A stretch of DNA of 64,000 bases from Lewinellaceae bacterium (GTDB lineage Bacteria; Bacteroidota; Bacteroidia; Chitinophagales; Saprospiraceae), in NCBI GenBank assembly GCA_020636445.1, contig JACJXV010000005.1:67236-131235 (forward strand), given 5' to 3'. The position numbers and the translations under genes were made by a program. The stretch's first letter is position 1. Every line of letters starts with the position of its first letter. Shown here in pieces: positions 9,212-17,569 of the stretch. Below the pieces are notes generated by a model. The model saw only the letters and a list, made by a program, of their open reading frames with translations, did not search any database and was not told the DNA's origin.

Positions 9212-9258
9212 GCTGGCTGGCCCCGACTGCGTCGAGGGTGAATTTCTGGTTATTTGTT
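9212..9258. repeat. 47-bp dispersed repeat around the CCGAC dyad, copy A
   Basis: Contains CCCCGACTGCGTCGAGGG. Matches the reverse complement of 19644-19690 with about five mismatches in 47 bp. Shorter pieces of the same dyad recur at 39661-39677, 47588-47607 and 59081-59097. Confidence 0.75.
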
Positions 9259-9507
9259 GAAAGCGATTCGTCGCTACTCACTAATTTCTCCTCGGCACAC
9301 CGCGCGCACCCCTCAAATCCCCTAAAGGGGAGGAGCCACCCGCGTGCCCACGTTGAAGGTTGGTTACTGAGTCGATTCGAAGGGCCGATTTTTTACCCGC
9401 AGAAGCCTTGTGCAGGTGGGCTAATTTCTCATTTCTCATTTCTCATTTCTCATTTCCTTCGCCCGCCGAAGCCCGCCATAGGCGGACAAGCTTAGCGTAG
9501 GCGGGTC
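9212..9507. repeat. Composite intergenic mosaic element, copy 1
   Basis: The 9119-9571 spacer holds no gene. Module order: CCGAC dyad (9221-9237); a GC-rich block with TTTCTCCTC and GCGCACCCCTCA (9284-9357); TTTTTTACCCG; four TTTCTCA heptamers (9425-9452) plus TTTCC; then GCCCGCC hairpins ending in GCGTAGGCGGGTC (9461-9507). The same order recurs at 39661-39961. Confidence 0.7.
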
Positions 9508-9571
9508 TCTTCACTTTTTACCCGTCACCGAATGAATTTTACTAACCCTTAACTTCTCGGTTTGCAAAGCA

Positions 9572-10132
9572 CTATGCCTGCCGTTGGCGTTTTTGCCAGC
9601 CTACTACCCACCAGCTAAGCAGGCATAGCACGGAGACAATGATGGCTGCCCATTTGAGTAGCTGTCCGGCATTGGCTACCAGCACCGCAGTGTTTCCCAG
9701 GATAGGAAATTGCTGGACCATTGTGACGAGCGCTGCATTTTCGATAAAATCACCCAAAGCAGCCACGAAAGGCAACGCAATCAGTTGGTAGGCAAAACCG
9801 GTTGGGGCAACCTGCGCCCGCTTAGCAGCCCGCAGGAGTAATAGTCCGAAAAAAACAGCATACATGATGGGGTAAATCAGATCCACGGTAAGTTCGGTAA
9901 GGAAATATACTTCACGCCCCTGCGCTCCGTAGGCTGCCAAAGTTTCTTCGGCAACAGCCTTACTAAATCCAACCTGTAAGTCGAGAGGTGTTTGCTGACC
10001 AGCAGGATCCATCTTTGCTCCGAAAAAGGGGAACAGGATGGTATTGGTAATGATCACCCAGGCCCCCGTTAGCCACAAAGCGTACTTCGGAAGGCGATTT
10101 AATAAACGGATGAAGAAATTGCTCCGGGCCAT
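9572..10132 (-). CDS. Small multi-pass membrane protein, unknown
   Basis: A 186-aa protein with four predicted membrane helices: residues ~14-35, ~80-102 (LIYPIMYAVFFGLLLL), ~112-130 and ~150-175 (LLKWAAIIVSVLCLLSWW). The loop between helices 1 and 2 (about 40 residues) is mildly acidic and would be extracytoplasmic. No enzymatic motif is seen and no family is recognised. It precedes a mosaic repeat spacer and follows the antiporter gene by 60 bp in the same direction, so it could share its transcript. Confidence 0.75.
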   Translation of the reverse strand: MARSNFFIRLLNRLPKYALWLTGAWVIITNTILFPFFGAKMDPAGQQTPLDLQVGFSKAVAEETLAAYGAQGREVYFLTELTVDLIYPIMYAVFFGLLLLRAAKRAQVAPTGFAYQLIALPFVAALGDFIENAALVTMVQQFPILGNTAVLVANAGQLLKWAAIIVSVLCLLSWWVVGWQKRQRQA

Positions 10133-10192
10133 AGGTGTATGGGTTTTGGGGTAAGCCGCTTGGGGATCCTTTTCAGGGATACCAGCCTGTGT

Positions 10193-11434
10193 TTATTCCC
10201 TGACCACCCGGCGTACCAATCCTTCCACTGTTAGCCCTTGTACGATAATAGAGAAAATAACCACCGCATAGGTAATTGTCAGGATCAGATCGCGGGGCAT
10301 CTGACTGGACAGCGATAGCGCCAGGGCAATGGAGATACCGCCGCGCAACCCGCCCCAGGTCATGATCAGGTTGGTGCGGGGAATAAATTCCAACCGCCGC
10401 TGGAATAGCTTAATTGCTGGTGTAAGTGATAAGTAGCGTGCCAGTAGCACCACGGGAATTGCTACCAGCCCGGCAATGAGGAACGCCGGGTTAAATTCGA
10501 GGATAATAACCTCCAGTCCGATCAAAACGAAGAGGACCATGTTGAGCAGTACATCAATAATTTCCCAGAAGGAGTCGACGTACTTTTCGGTTTCTTCCGA
10601 CATGGCACTTACCCGGAAACGCTCGTTGCCAACCATTAACCCGGCTACCACCATAGCCAACGGACCGGAGAAGTGCAGTTGGCTAGCCAACAGATACCCT
10701 CCCATTACCATCGCGAGGGTAATTAATACCTCTACTTCGTAATGGTCGATTGTGCGCATCAGGTAATAGGCGAAGTAGCCCAGGCCCAGCCCGAGCAAAA
10801 CGCCGCCGCCGACTTCCTCGGCAAAGAGAATAGCTACCTCACTAATGTGGAATTCACCGAGTCCCGCCCGGGCCAATTGGAAAATAGTGACAAAAACCAC
10901 GACGCCAATGCCATCATTAAATAAGCTTTCCCCAACAATTTTCGTTTCGAGTTGCTTGGGAACCCCCGCTTTTTTCAAAATACCCAAAACGGCAATCGGG
11001 TCAGTTGGGGAAATAAGCGACCCAAAAAGGAGGCAATAAATAAAGGGCGTTGGCAGCCCCAGCAAGGGTAAAATCAGGTACATAAACCCACCGATCAGGA
11101 ACGCCGAAGTAATGACTCCCAGGGTAGAAAATAAGATGATGGGACCCCGTTGTTTTTTCAATTGCCCGAAATCTACGTGCAGCGCTCCGGCAAACAGCAG
11201 GAAACTCAGCATCCCCTCCATCAGCACTTTCTGGAAATCGATGGACTGAATTAACTCTGTTTCGAAAGCCAGCAGGTGCGGACTAAAGGCGCTGATCAGC
11301 ACCCCGAACAGGGAGAAAAGCAGCGAAACCACCATCAGACCGATAGTCGAAGGCAGCCGCAGAAAACGCACATTGACGTAGCCGAACAGCGCAGCTAAAA
11401 CAATGATAATGGTGACAACGGTAAAAAAGTCCAT
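10193..11434 (-). CDS. CPA1-family Na+/H+ antiporter
   Basis: A 413-aa cation:proton antiporter with about 12 membrane helices. Diagnostic motifs are SPTDPIAVLGILKKAGVP with the buried Asp and GESLFNDGIGVVVF with the ND pair; the C-terminal part carries RTNLIMTWGGLRGGISIALAL. These place it in the NhaP/NHE-like CPA1 group, which exchanges Na+ (or K+) for H+ across the inner membrane for pH and salt homeostasis. No long cytoplasmic C-terminal tail is present. It heads a possible two-gene unit with the membrane protein at 9572. Confidence 0.92.
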   Translation of the reverse strand: MDFFTVVTIIIVLAALFGYVNVRFLRLPSTIGLMVVSLLFSLFGVLISAFSPHLLAFETELIQSIDFQKVLMEGMLSFLLFAGALHVDFGQLKKQRGPIILFSTLGVITSAFLIGGFMYLILPLLGLPTPFIYCLLFGSLISPTDPIAVLGILKKAGVPKQLETKIVGESLFNDGIGVVVFVTIFQLARAGLGEFHISEVAILFAEEVGGGVLLGLGLGYFAYYLMRTIDHYEVEVLITLAMVMGGYLLASQLHFSGPLAMVVAGLMVGNERFRVSAMSEETEKYVDSFWEIIDVLLNMVLFVLIGLEVIILEFNPAFLIAGLVAIPVVLLARYLSLTPAIKLFQRRLEFIPRTNLIMTWGGLRGGISIALALSLSSQMPRDLILTITYAVVIFSIIVQGLTVEGLVRRVVRE

Positions 11435-11576
11435 ACTGGCAGGTGTTTGCGGAAGCGCCTAAATTAACCATTTTTCCGCAACCAGTAACCATTCCGGACG
11501 TGCGGAATGCGTCAATTGGGAGGAATGCTTTCGAGAGGAATCGGTAAAATGGAAATTAGAAATTAGAAATTAGGGG

Positions 11577-12126
11577 TGTAAAGAAAAATTAAACTGGACT
11601 TTAACCGTTTTTAAAAAGCACATTCCAATATGAATTTCTTAGCCATGTCGCGAGGCAGGTTTTGGCTTTTTAGCCTTATGGGAAGAAAAAATGATCACAT
11701 ACTGAATTGACCTCATTTAGGAGTACCTTCTTTTTTTCTTGGCAAAAAAAGAAGCAAAAAACCCAAGGCTGTTACCGCTGACGCTAAAATGAAGCGGCAA
11801 TTAGGCTGAAGTATCCACCTTTTTTTAGTATTAATCAGGGGCACTACACTGCCGGAAAGAAACTCGCCTTACCCTGTGAGTCATGATTCATTATTTTGAT
11901 TATCAAAATATTGTATTTCACCCTTGATAGTTGTTTTGGCTCAAACACCTTTCCGGCGGACGTTTCGTTGGCCTTTATGCCTACTAAAGGCCGCTTCATT
12001 TCTTAACGCGCCACCGGTAAAGGCCGATTAAAAAAGTTATTAGCCTGTATGACCACTTAAATGGCTAAAGTCCAGCTTAGATCCCACGAAATTTCATTGA
12101 CTTTATAGGGTAATAATTTTTCTTTA
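11577..12126. repeat. Non-coding segment with inverted ends
   Basis: The left end TGTAAAGAAAAATTA..AACTGGACTTTAACC (from 11577) reappears inverted at the right end, where GGCTAAAGTCCAGCTT (12062-12077) and TAATTTTTCTTTACA (12113-12127) are separated by about 45 extra bases. The interior is AT-rich and codes for nothing recognisable. It could be a decayed mobile unit or two solo ends. Confidence 0.45.
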
Positions 12127-12152
12127 CAGCCTTAATTGGAAATCAGAAATCA

Positions 12153-12244
12153 TGACCTGGACTGAATAACGTTGACAGGTTTAAGAAACTTCTGATTTAA
12201 CAGCCAACCTTAATTGACCATTATATTTCCCTTGACAAAAGTGA
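12153..12244 (+). repeat. 92-bp dispersed repeat, copy A
   Basis: Runs from TGACCTGGACTGAATAACG to CTTGACAAAAGTGA. The reverse complement of 31511-31602 matches it over all 92 bp with about five differences and no gap. A 28-bp fragment is also at 47536-47563. Confidence 0.88.
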
Positions 12245-12405
12245 TCGAAGACGGGTAAAACCCGATGGCTTCCAGGGTAGCTTAGGGTTGCGGGCCAAGC
12301 CTTAAAGTGTTCGCCTGACAAGGCGGATTTACATTACCCGTCTGGTAAGAAGCAAAAAAACCAAGGCACTTACTGCTGACCGGCGTCTGGGTTTTTAATT
12401 TTTCA

Positions 12406-12451
12406 CCCGCCGAAGCCCGCCATAGGCGGACAAGCTTTGCGTAGGCGGGTC
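12406..12451. repeat. GC hairpin module (CCCGCC...GGCGGG)
   Basis: Copy of the module GCCCGCCATAGGCGGACAAG followed by CTTTGCGTAGGCGGGTC, preceded by CCCGCCGAA. The CCGCC arm can pair with either the near GGCGG or the far GGCGGG. Other copies: 9471-9507, 39925-39961, 47636-47671. Confidence 0.75.
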
Positions 12452-12536
12452 CCTTCACGCTTCACAGAATGGCGCACTTTACCGCAAGTAGCTACAAAGA
12501 CGCTATTCAGCTCCGGTCACCATAACTAATTTCTGA

Positions 12537-12576
12537 TCCGCCGGAGGCGGACAAGTTTCCGATTTCCGATTTCCCT
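12537..12576. repeat. TCCGCC-GGA-GGCGGA hairpin with TTTCCGA heptamers
   Basis: Dyad TCCGCCGGAGGCGGA (12537-12551) followed by CAAG and TTTCCGATTTCCGATTTCC, ending at the stop codon of the DUF6702 gene. Same design as 5755-5786. Confidence 0.7.
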
Positions 12577-13067
12577 CAAAAAGTCGCCTGCCCATCCATT
12601 TTCTTTTTGTCGAGCATCATGGCCCCTTCTTTTTTGCCCGGAAGTTTGACTTGTACCATATTGCGCTGGTCGTCGTAAAGCTCGAGCATAATCCGATTTT
12701 TAATCTGGAGCTTTTGGATGTCCGTCAGGGCGGGTTTGAGGTCGAGGTAGCAGGTAACGGATTGGAAGTCGTTCTCCGTCCGGGCCAGACTGAAGGTTAC
12801 TTTTTTATCATTCAGCCAGACCTCCATTTTTTCGCGCAGGTAGCGGAGGATGAGGTCATCGGTGGTTAATTTTCCTGCTTGAATTTCCGCAGCATGGTTG
12901 GCGAAATTTACCGCCGTCCCCAGGTCGTCGATGAACAGGGTGACGGACATACTGACCTTCTTGGTGGTTTTATCCTGGTACACTTCAGTCATACTCAGGT
13001 GAATGGGGTGTGGGGCCGGTGTGAATGCCGACGCGGAAAACAACAAGAAGAAAATTCCGTACCACAT
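12576..13067 (-). CDS. DUF6702 family exported protein
   Basis: A 163-aa protein with an N-terminal signal sequence (MWYGIFFLLFSASAF) followed directly by HPIHLSMTEVYQDKTTKKVSM, the usual opening of DUF6702 proteins of Bacteroidota. The rest is predicted beta-rich, with charged segments and an extended C-terminus (LPGKKEGAMMLDKKKMDGQ). The family is periplasmic and of unknown function; it is often a single-gene unit, as here. The stop codon touches a repeat module. Codon use is like its neighbours. Confidence 0.8.
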   Translation of the reverse strand: MWYGIFFLLFSASAFTPAPHPIHLSMTEVYQDKTTKKVSMSVTLFIDDLGTAVNFANHAAEIQAGKLTTDDLILRYLREKMEVWLNDKKVTFSLARTENDFQSVTCYLDLKPALTDIQKLQIKNRIMLELYDDQRNMVQVKLPGKKEGAMMLDKKKMDGQATF

Positions 13068-13146
13068 ACGTTCACTGTTTTGCCTTAATAACGCTGGAAA
13101 AGGGGCAAAAGGTTTGCAGCGTTACGTTAGGGAAATGTGAAAGATT

Positions 13147-13896
13147 TTACCAGGGATGCTCCGTCCCGTCATAATTGAAAAATTTCCCCGTGTCGGCGAG
13201 GGTAATCCCTTGCAGTACATTATTGATGAGCTGTCCAACGGCCTGCTCGGGGGTGAACATCGCCCGACTTCCCCCCATGCTGGTTTGCACCCAACCCGGA
13301 TTAACGACCACCGCGATGATGCCATCGGCCTGCAGGTCAAAGGCCAGTGCCCGGTTGAGCATGTTGAGGGCCGATTTGCTGACGGCGTAGCTGTAATTAC
13401 CCCCATCTTTCTTTACGGCTATGGATCCCAGCCAGGAACCTATGTGTAGGATTACCGGCGCATCCCCTTTGGTCAGGAGGCTCCGAAAATGCTTGGCCAT
13501 GAGGATAGGGGCAATGGCATTGACCCGCAGCATGAAAAGCACTTCTTCGGGGTCCAGGGCTTCGAGGGTAAGATTCTTGGCACGCAGTAGTGGGTCGCCC
13601 TGGGCGCGGGTTGCCGAATTTACCCCGGCATTGTTCACCAGGAGGTCGAGGCGACCGAACGTTTGCGCCACCCAGGCGGCGAGGGCCGCTATTTGCGTTT
13701 CATCGACAACGTCGACGCTGTGGGGAACGACCTTGAGTCCTTCCTCGTTAAGCTGGTCTGCGGCTTCTTCTGCCTGGGCCTGGCTGCGGGCGGTCAGGAT
13801 TACCTGATACCCCTGCCGGCCCAACTGTCGGCACCATTCCAGGCCGAGGCCTTTAGCCCCACCGGTAACCAGGGCAATACGGGTGGAAGTTGACAT
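13147..13896 (-). CDS. SDR family NAD(P)-dependent oxidoreductase
   Basis: A 249-aa classical short-chain dehydrogenase/reductase. The cofactor loop TGGAKGLG (T11-G18), the NNAG motif (88-91), catalytic Ser154 (HIGS) and the YxxxK pair Tyr170/Lys174 (SYAVSK) are all present, so the enzyme should be active in the cytoplasm on a carbonyl or alcohol. Substrate cannot be deduced. It lies 50 bp downstream of the F420-reductase-like gene on the same strand; both may serve redox clean-up of small molecules. Confidence 0.9.
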   Translation of the reverse strand: MSTSTRIALVTGGAKGLGLEWCRQLGRQGYQVILTARSQAQAEEAADQLNEEGLKVVPHSVDVVDETQIAALAAWVAQTFGRLDLLVNNAGVNSATRAQGDPLLRAKNLTLEALDPEEVLFMLRVNAIAPILMAKHFRSLLTKGDAPVILHIGSWLGSIAVKKDGGNYSYAVSKSALNMLNRALAFDLQADGIIAVVVNPGWVQTSMGGSRAMFTPEQAVGQLINNVLQGITLADTGKFFNYDGTEHPW

Positions 13897-13948
13897 AGAT
13901 AAATAGTTTTGTTGCCGGGCAGGGGCTTAGCCTTGCCTCTGGTGTTGA

Positions 13949-14566
13949 TTAGCGGTGTAAAACTTTAAAGGCAATTTCACGCCCCTGTCCCTGGAACATG
14001 GCCAGGTTAATCCAGGCAAAAGCCCATTGTTCCATAAGCGTAAAGCGGTCATTGCCACCCATGTCATAACAGGCAGCAAAGCCACAATCAAGAGCCAATT
14101 GGCGGGCAACAGCCTTACCCCGGGCACTATCTCCGGCCATAAACATATCAGCCTGTTGATCGCCGTATTGTGGGTTGAGCATATTGTTAAACCCCGTAGT
14201 GTTGAAGCACTTCACCACGTCCTGGCTTTGGGTGTTGGCCAGGATGGCGTCAGCGGTATTGGCAAAGCCTTGCGGCCCGCGGCCCATTACGATGTTCATC
14301 GCATCGATGATGATCTTGCCGGCGGTATCGCCCAATGACTGGGCGACTTCGCCGGCCAGGGGCGCCGGCGTGGCCAGCAGAATCACCTCGCTTTGCGCAA
14401 CGGCGTCGGTAATGGTGTTGGCGCTGGTGTTGGAGTTTTTTAATAAATCCTGGCCCTTAAAGTGCAGGGGATCCCGGGTGCCGAGGAAAATAGTATGCCC
14501 TGCCCGGGCCCATTGGGTAGCCAGGGCTCCGCCTACGTTACCCGTGCCAATAATTGCAATTTTCAT
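13949..14566 (-). CDS. NADPH-dependent F420 reductase-like oxidoreductase
   Basis: A 205-aa Rossmann protein from the ATG at 14566; a GTG 24 bp further upstream would add eight residues before MKIAIIGTGNVGG and is less likely. The glycine-rich loop GTGNVGG (7-13), the following acidic-to-TRD region (FLGTRDP) and the phrase VVKCFNTTGFNNM are typical of the NADP oxidoreductase/coenzyme F420-dependent family. Bacteroidota do not make F420 as far as is known, so the partner is probably another flavin or NADP only. Co-directional with the SDR gene. Confidence 0.82.
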   Translation of the reverse strand: MKIAIIGTGNVGGALATQWARAGHTIFLGTRDPLHFKGQDLLKNSNTSANTITDAVAQSEVILLATPAPLAGEVAQSLGDTAGKIIIDAMNIVMGRGPQGFANTADAILANTQSQDVVKCFNTTGFNNMLNPQYGDQQADMFMAGDSARGKAVARQLALDCGFAACYDMGGNDRFTLMEQWAFAWINLAMFQGQGREIAFKVLHR

Positions 14567-14590
14567 CTGTTGATCAGTTATTGATTTCAC

Positions 14591-14933
14591 TGGAAAGTTT
14601 CCTATTATCTGGTGTTTTGGTGCAGCGCCTCAAGGGTTCCTTCTTTTCGATAAAGATTGCACTTGAGTCCGAGTGGTGAAGGTCTAACTCGTTGGTTTGT
14701 AATTGTTTTTAAGTAATTGCTGGGTAAGTCTAACAGACTGCTATCGGTTTACGTGGTTAATAGATTAGCTGGCCCTGCCACGGGAAAAGGAAGGTCGGAG
14801 AGGACGCATTCGTCCCCTCCGAAGGCTTCTTGTATAGATAGCTATTGAGCAAGGTATGATCAGCCGGTGTCCCCTTGCAAAATCATTTGCGGGTAGTTAG
14901 AGATGGGCTCAATTCGTGTTATCAGGCCACTGA
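14591..14933. other. Gene-free spacer with a strong hairpin
   Basis: No gene seen. TCGGAG-A-GGACG (14795-14806) pairs with CGTCC-C-CTCCGA (14811-14822) around a CATT loop, with one A/C mismatch. No T run follows on either strand, so it is more likely a repeat-type hairpin than a terminator. A promoter was not identified. Confidence 0.5.
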
Positions 14934-15347
14934 TTAAGCGTTCAAGGTATAGGTTACCGAAATGTCGGTAGCCAGTAGCTTGGAAATCGGGCAGTTCTCT
15001 TCGGCATCCTTAACTAAGTTGGCAAACTGCTCTTCCTCAATACCGGGAACCGAAGCCGTAAGGCTCAGCTGCGAGCTGGTGACTGTGCCATTTTCCAGCG
15101 TGATGATACAGCCAGTCTCCAGGGTTTCTGGCACAAAACCAGCACCGCTCAGGTTGAAACTCAGTTTCATGGTGAAACAGCCGGCATGGGCTGCGGCGAT
15201 GAGTTCTTCCGGGTTGGTGCCAATTCCTTCTTCAAAGCGCGAACTGAAAGAATACTGCGTTTGATTCAATACAGTGCTTTGGGTAGTCAAATGGCCGCTA
15301 CCTTCTTTCCCGGTGCCTTGCCAAACGGCGGTTGCTCTTCTTTTCAT
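14934..15347 (-). CDS. OsmC family peroxiredoxin-like protein
   Basis: A 137-aa OsmC/Ohr-fold protein. The two redox cysteines sit in the expected contexts: Cys57 in AAAHAGCFTMKLSF and Cys119 in AEENCPISK. The N-terminus KRRATAVWQGTGKEGSG and NPEELIAAAHA are hallmarks of the OsmC branch, which reduces organic hydroperoxides and H2O2 in the cytoplasm using dihydrolipoyl-type donors. It is the last gene of the carbonic anhydrase/channel operon, 6 bp after the carbonic anhydrase stop. Confidence 0.92.
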   Translation of the reverse strand: MKRRATAVWQGTGKEGSGHLTTQSTVLNQTQYSFSSRFEEGIGTNPEELIAAAHAGCFTMKLSFNLSGAGFVPETLETGCIITLENGTVTSSQLSLTASVPGIEEEQFANLVKDAEENCPISKLLATDISVTYTLNA

Positions 15348-15353
15348 CCTGAA

Positions 15354-15998
15354 TTATTGTTGGTTTGGTTTTAAATCGTAAATACTGCGCACATCGCTGA
15401 ATACTTTTTCCATGTGCAGCCCCAGGTTTATGAGCTTCCCGGTGCGCACATCAAAGACCCAGCCGTGTACCTTGGGAAACCCCGTTTGGTACCAGGCCCT
15501 TTGGACATGATCAATTTTGATGATATTGATACACTGTTCAATGACGTTGAGTTCAACCAGGCGGTCGAACTTAGCCTGCGATTCAGCAATGCCATCCAGT
15601 TCCTCGCGATGCAGGCGGTATACATCGCGCAGGGTTTGCAACCAGCTGTTGAGCTGGCCCATGTCACTGGGCTGCAATGCGGCTTTAACCCCGCCACATT
15701 CATAATGCCCGCAGATAATGATGTGTTTTACCTTGAGGTGTTCAACGGCATACTGCACCACGGCATTCAGGTTGTTGTCGGTGCTGACAACCAGATTGGC
15801 CACATTGCGATGGACAAATACCTCCCCGGGATGCATGCCCATCAGTTCTTCGGCGGTCACCCGGCTATCCGAACAGCCAATATAGAGCAGTTCGGGCTCC
15901 TGGCCAGCAGCCAGTTTTTTGAAAAACTCAGGGTCGCTGGCTAATTTTTCGGCCACCCAGTGGGCGTTTTTGGCAAAAATTTCAGCAAACTTCTTCAT
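15354..15998 (-). CDS. can: Beta-class carbonic anhydrase
   Basis: Zinc enzyme interconverting CO2 and bicarbonate, 214 aa from the ATG at 15998. Zinc ligands Cys42, His98 and Cys101 and the Asp44-Arg46 dyad are in CSDSR and GHYECGG. The start is fixed by a 4-bp ATGA overlap with the upstream TMEM175-like gene (15995-15998), implying translational coupling; longer in-frame starts would run into that gene. Between a bestrophin-type anion channel and OsmC, it probably supplies or consumes bicarbonate handled by the channel. Identification is firm. Confidence 0.95.
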   Translation of the reverse strand: MKKFAEIFAKNAHWVAEKLASDPEFFKKLAAGQEPELLYIGCSDSRVTAEELMGMHPGEVFVHRNVANLVVSTDNNLNAVVQYAVEHLKVKHIIICGHYECGGVKAALQPSDMGQLNSWLQTLRDVYRLHREELDGIAESQAKFDRLVELNVIEQCINIIKIDHVQRAWYQTGFPKVHGWVFDVRTGKLINLGLHMEKVFSDVRSIYDLKPNQQ

Positions 15999-16615
15999 GC
16001 AGTAGTAGGTTTTTCGTGCTGAATGTCCTCGGGCAAGAAATACATGACCGGTACGATGATAAAGCACAAGTAAGCAAAATAAATAGAAAGAAAAGCTAAT
16101 AAGCTCCCGGTTATATAAAGAGAAAGCCCTAAAATATTCTTGCGCCGGGCTTTCCGCTGTTGTGCCCTGCTGATTGTTTCGTGTAACAAGTTTCCTCGTC
16201 CGGTGGCATAGTTGCGCAGGAGCGTAAATCCCAGAGAATTACAGGTAAAAACAAGCCCGTAAAAACTGGCAGCAACTGCATGCAGAGGGTTGTTCCCAAT
16301 GAAATTAGTGACAAACGGAATCATGCTCATCCAGAAAAGCAAGTGGATATTATACCAGAGCAAATGGCGATCTGTACGTTTTATTTGGGCAAGGAGCTGG
16401 TGGTGGTTAACCCACATGATCGCCAGCGCCAGGAAGCTGAGTACGTAAGAGGCGAACTTGGGAAAAACAGGTCGCAGTTGCTCCACCGGGGGGACATCTG
16501 GCTGCAGGACTTCCACTTTCAGGTCGAAAACCATCACGGTTATAATGATTGCAATAACCCCGTCGCTAAAAGCTTCGAGCCGGCTGGTGCTGATCAGTAA
16601 GGGTTGGCGATCCAT
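15995..16615 (-). CDS. TMEM175-like potassium channel protein (DUF1211)
   Basis: A 206-aa membrane protein with six predicted helices. The N-terminal helix carries the signature RLEAFSDGVIAIIIT (R12, F16-S17-D18), which in TMEM175 proteins lines the K+ pore and replaces the TVGYG filter. Bacterial members have one six-helix repeat and work as tetramers. The ATG at 16615 leaves 4 bp after the bestrophin stop; an ATG at 16636 would overlap it by 17 bp. It overlaps the carbonic anhydrase start by 4 bp. Family is firm; ion selectivity is inferred from homologues. Confidence 0.88.
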   Translation of the reverse strand: MDRQPLLISTSRLEAFSDGVIAIIITVMVFDLKVEVLQPDVPPVEQLRPVFPKFASYVLSFLALAIMWVNHHQLLAQIKRTDRHLLWYNIHLLFWMSMIPFVTNFIGNNPLHAVAASFYGLVFTCNSLGFTLLRNYATGRGNLLHETISRAQQRKARRKNILGLSLYITGSLLAFLSIYFAYLCFIIVPVMYFLPEDIQHEKPTTA

Positions 16616-16619
16616 AGTC

Positions 16620-17567
16620 CTAAAATAAATACCCATCCACTGGCGTATGCTTCGAGGGAAGTTTTTGTTCGCCTAACATCTCCCGTAAATCGCGTTCGAT
16701 GGTGTTACACAAAGCGGAAAGGGGAACATCGGTTACCTGCATTTCAAAGGGATCTTCGTTCGCGGCACCTGTACGCTCCATAATGACAAACACTCCCGCT
16801 ACGACAAAGCTGATCGGGATAATCAGCCAGGCGAGTGGGGCAAGGGATTCCGTGAGGAAAAACCCCAGTAGCCCAAACGGCAGCAGACTGGCAAAAGCAT
16901 ACACGAAAACCCTGGTAAAAAAGTCGTACTGCCGGGGTAGGGGCGTGTTTTTAATACGCTCGCAACCTCCCTGGTAGTTGGCCAGGGCCAGCAGTTGGCC
17001 TTCCATCTGGAAACTATCAAACCCGCCCAGCGTACCATCGGCCATGGCCTGATAGATGCGCTGCCCTAGCAATAACTGGAGATACGTGGGCTTGTTTTGC
17101 GTTGCGGTGAGCACTGTTAATTCCTCCGAAGGCAACAGTGAGGCAAGTTCCTCCCAGCTGGACTGCCCCCGCAAATGGAGCCGGAGTGCATGGACCCAGG
17201 CGATGCATTTGTAGACCATTTCCTGTTTGAATTGCTGGCTGCGTGCCGCATCATAATTAGGCTGGTGGGCATGACTATCAGCAAATGTAATGATCAGGCG
17301 GGCCAATACCCGCGACGAATTCACAATACCTCCCCAGAGTGTGCGCGCTTCCCACCAGCGGCCATAGGCAGAGTTGTTGCGAAAAGCGACAAAAATAGCC
17401 AGGGCTGACCCCAGGACACCCACTGGCGTAAAATTAAGGGCAAGGCCTTGCCAGCCCGTCAGCCGGAAGGTTAGCCACACGGCGCACGACCAGAGCAGCA
17501 CAAAAGCCATCGGCCGGTGAATGTATTGCCACACTTTACGCGGGCTGAAATTGCGTTTGGTGATCAT
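16620..17567 (-). CDS. Bestrophin family anion channel
   Basis: A 315-aa member of the bestrophin/UPF0187 family. Family marks are the N-terminal helix (MAFVLLWSCAVWLTF), FVAFRNNSAYGRWWEARTLWGGIVNSSR around residues 60-87 and a second helix pair (FVYAFASLLPFGLLGFFL, WLIIPISFVVAGVFVIM). Bestrophins form pentameric channels for chloride or bicarbonate, although some bacterial members conduct cations. Two bp separate it from the DUF481 gene, and it precedes K+ channel and carbonic anhydrase genes, pointing to bicarbonate or osmotic balance as its role. Confidence 0.9.
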   Translation of the reverse strand: MITKRNFSPRKVWQYIHRPMAFVLLWSCAVWLTFRLTGWQGLALNFTPVGVLGSALAIFVAFRNNSAYGRWWEARTLWGGIVNSSRVLARLIITFADSHAHQPNYDAARSQQFKQEMVYKCIAWVHALRLHLRGQSSWEELASLLPSEELTVLTATQNKPTYLQLLLGQRIYQAMADGTLGGFDSFQMEGQLLALANYQGGCERIKNTPLPRQYDFFTRVFVYAFASLLPFGLLGFFLTESLAPLAWLIIPISFVVAGVFVIMERTGAANEDPFEMQVTDVPLSALCNTIERDLREMLGEQKLPSKHTPVDGYLF

Positions 17568-17569
17568 CG

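Larger units (their letters stand above)
11435..12575. other. 1.1-kb gene-free spacer made of repeats
   Basis: No coding region with credible composition was found on either strand. It holds: three GAAATTA heptamers (11552-11573); a 550-bp segment with related inverted ends (11577-12126); two diverged 34-bp direct copies of AAGAAGCAAAAAA..CCAAGGC (11749-11782 and 12347-12380); a 92-bp dispersed repeat (12153-12244); and two GC hairpin modules (12406-12451, 12537-12576). Confidence 0.7.

Noticed and set aside
9425..9457. Regular 7-bp repeats that might suggest a CRISPR or a phase-variable tract
   Set aside because: Units are far too short for CRISPR and there are no unique spacers or cas genes; the tract is outside promoters of contingency-type genes, so phase variation was not claimed.
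9121..9495. Open frame of 124 codons upstream of the hydroxylase gene
   Set aside because: It coincides with the composite repeat element and has no protein-like pattern.
11640..11726. 26-codon open frame starting ATGAATTTCTTAGCC
   Set aside because: Short, without ribosome-binding or promoter support, and inside the repeat-rich spacer.
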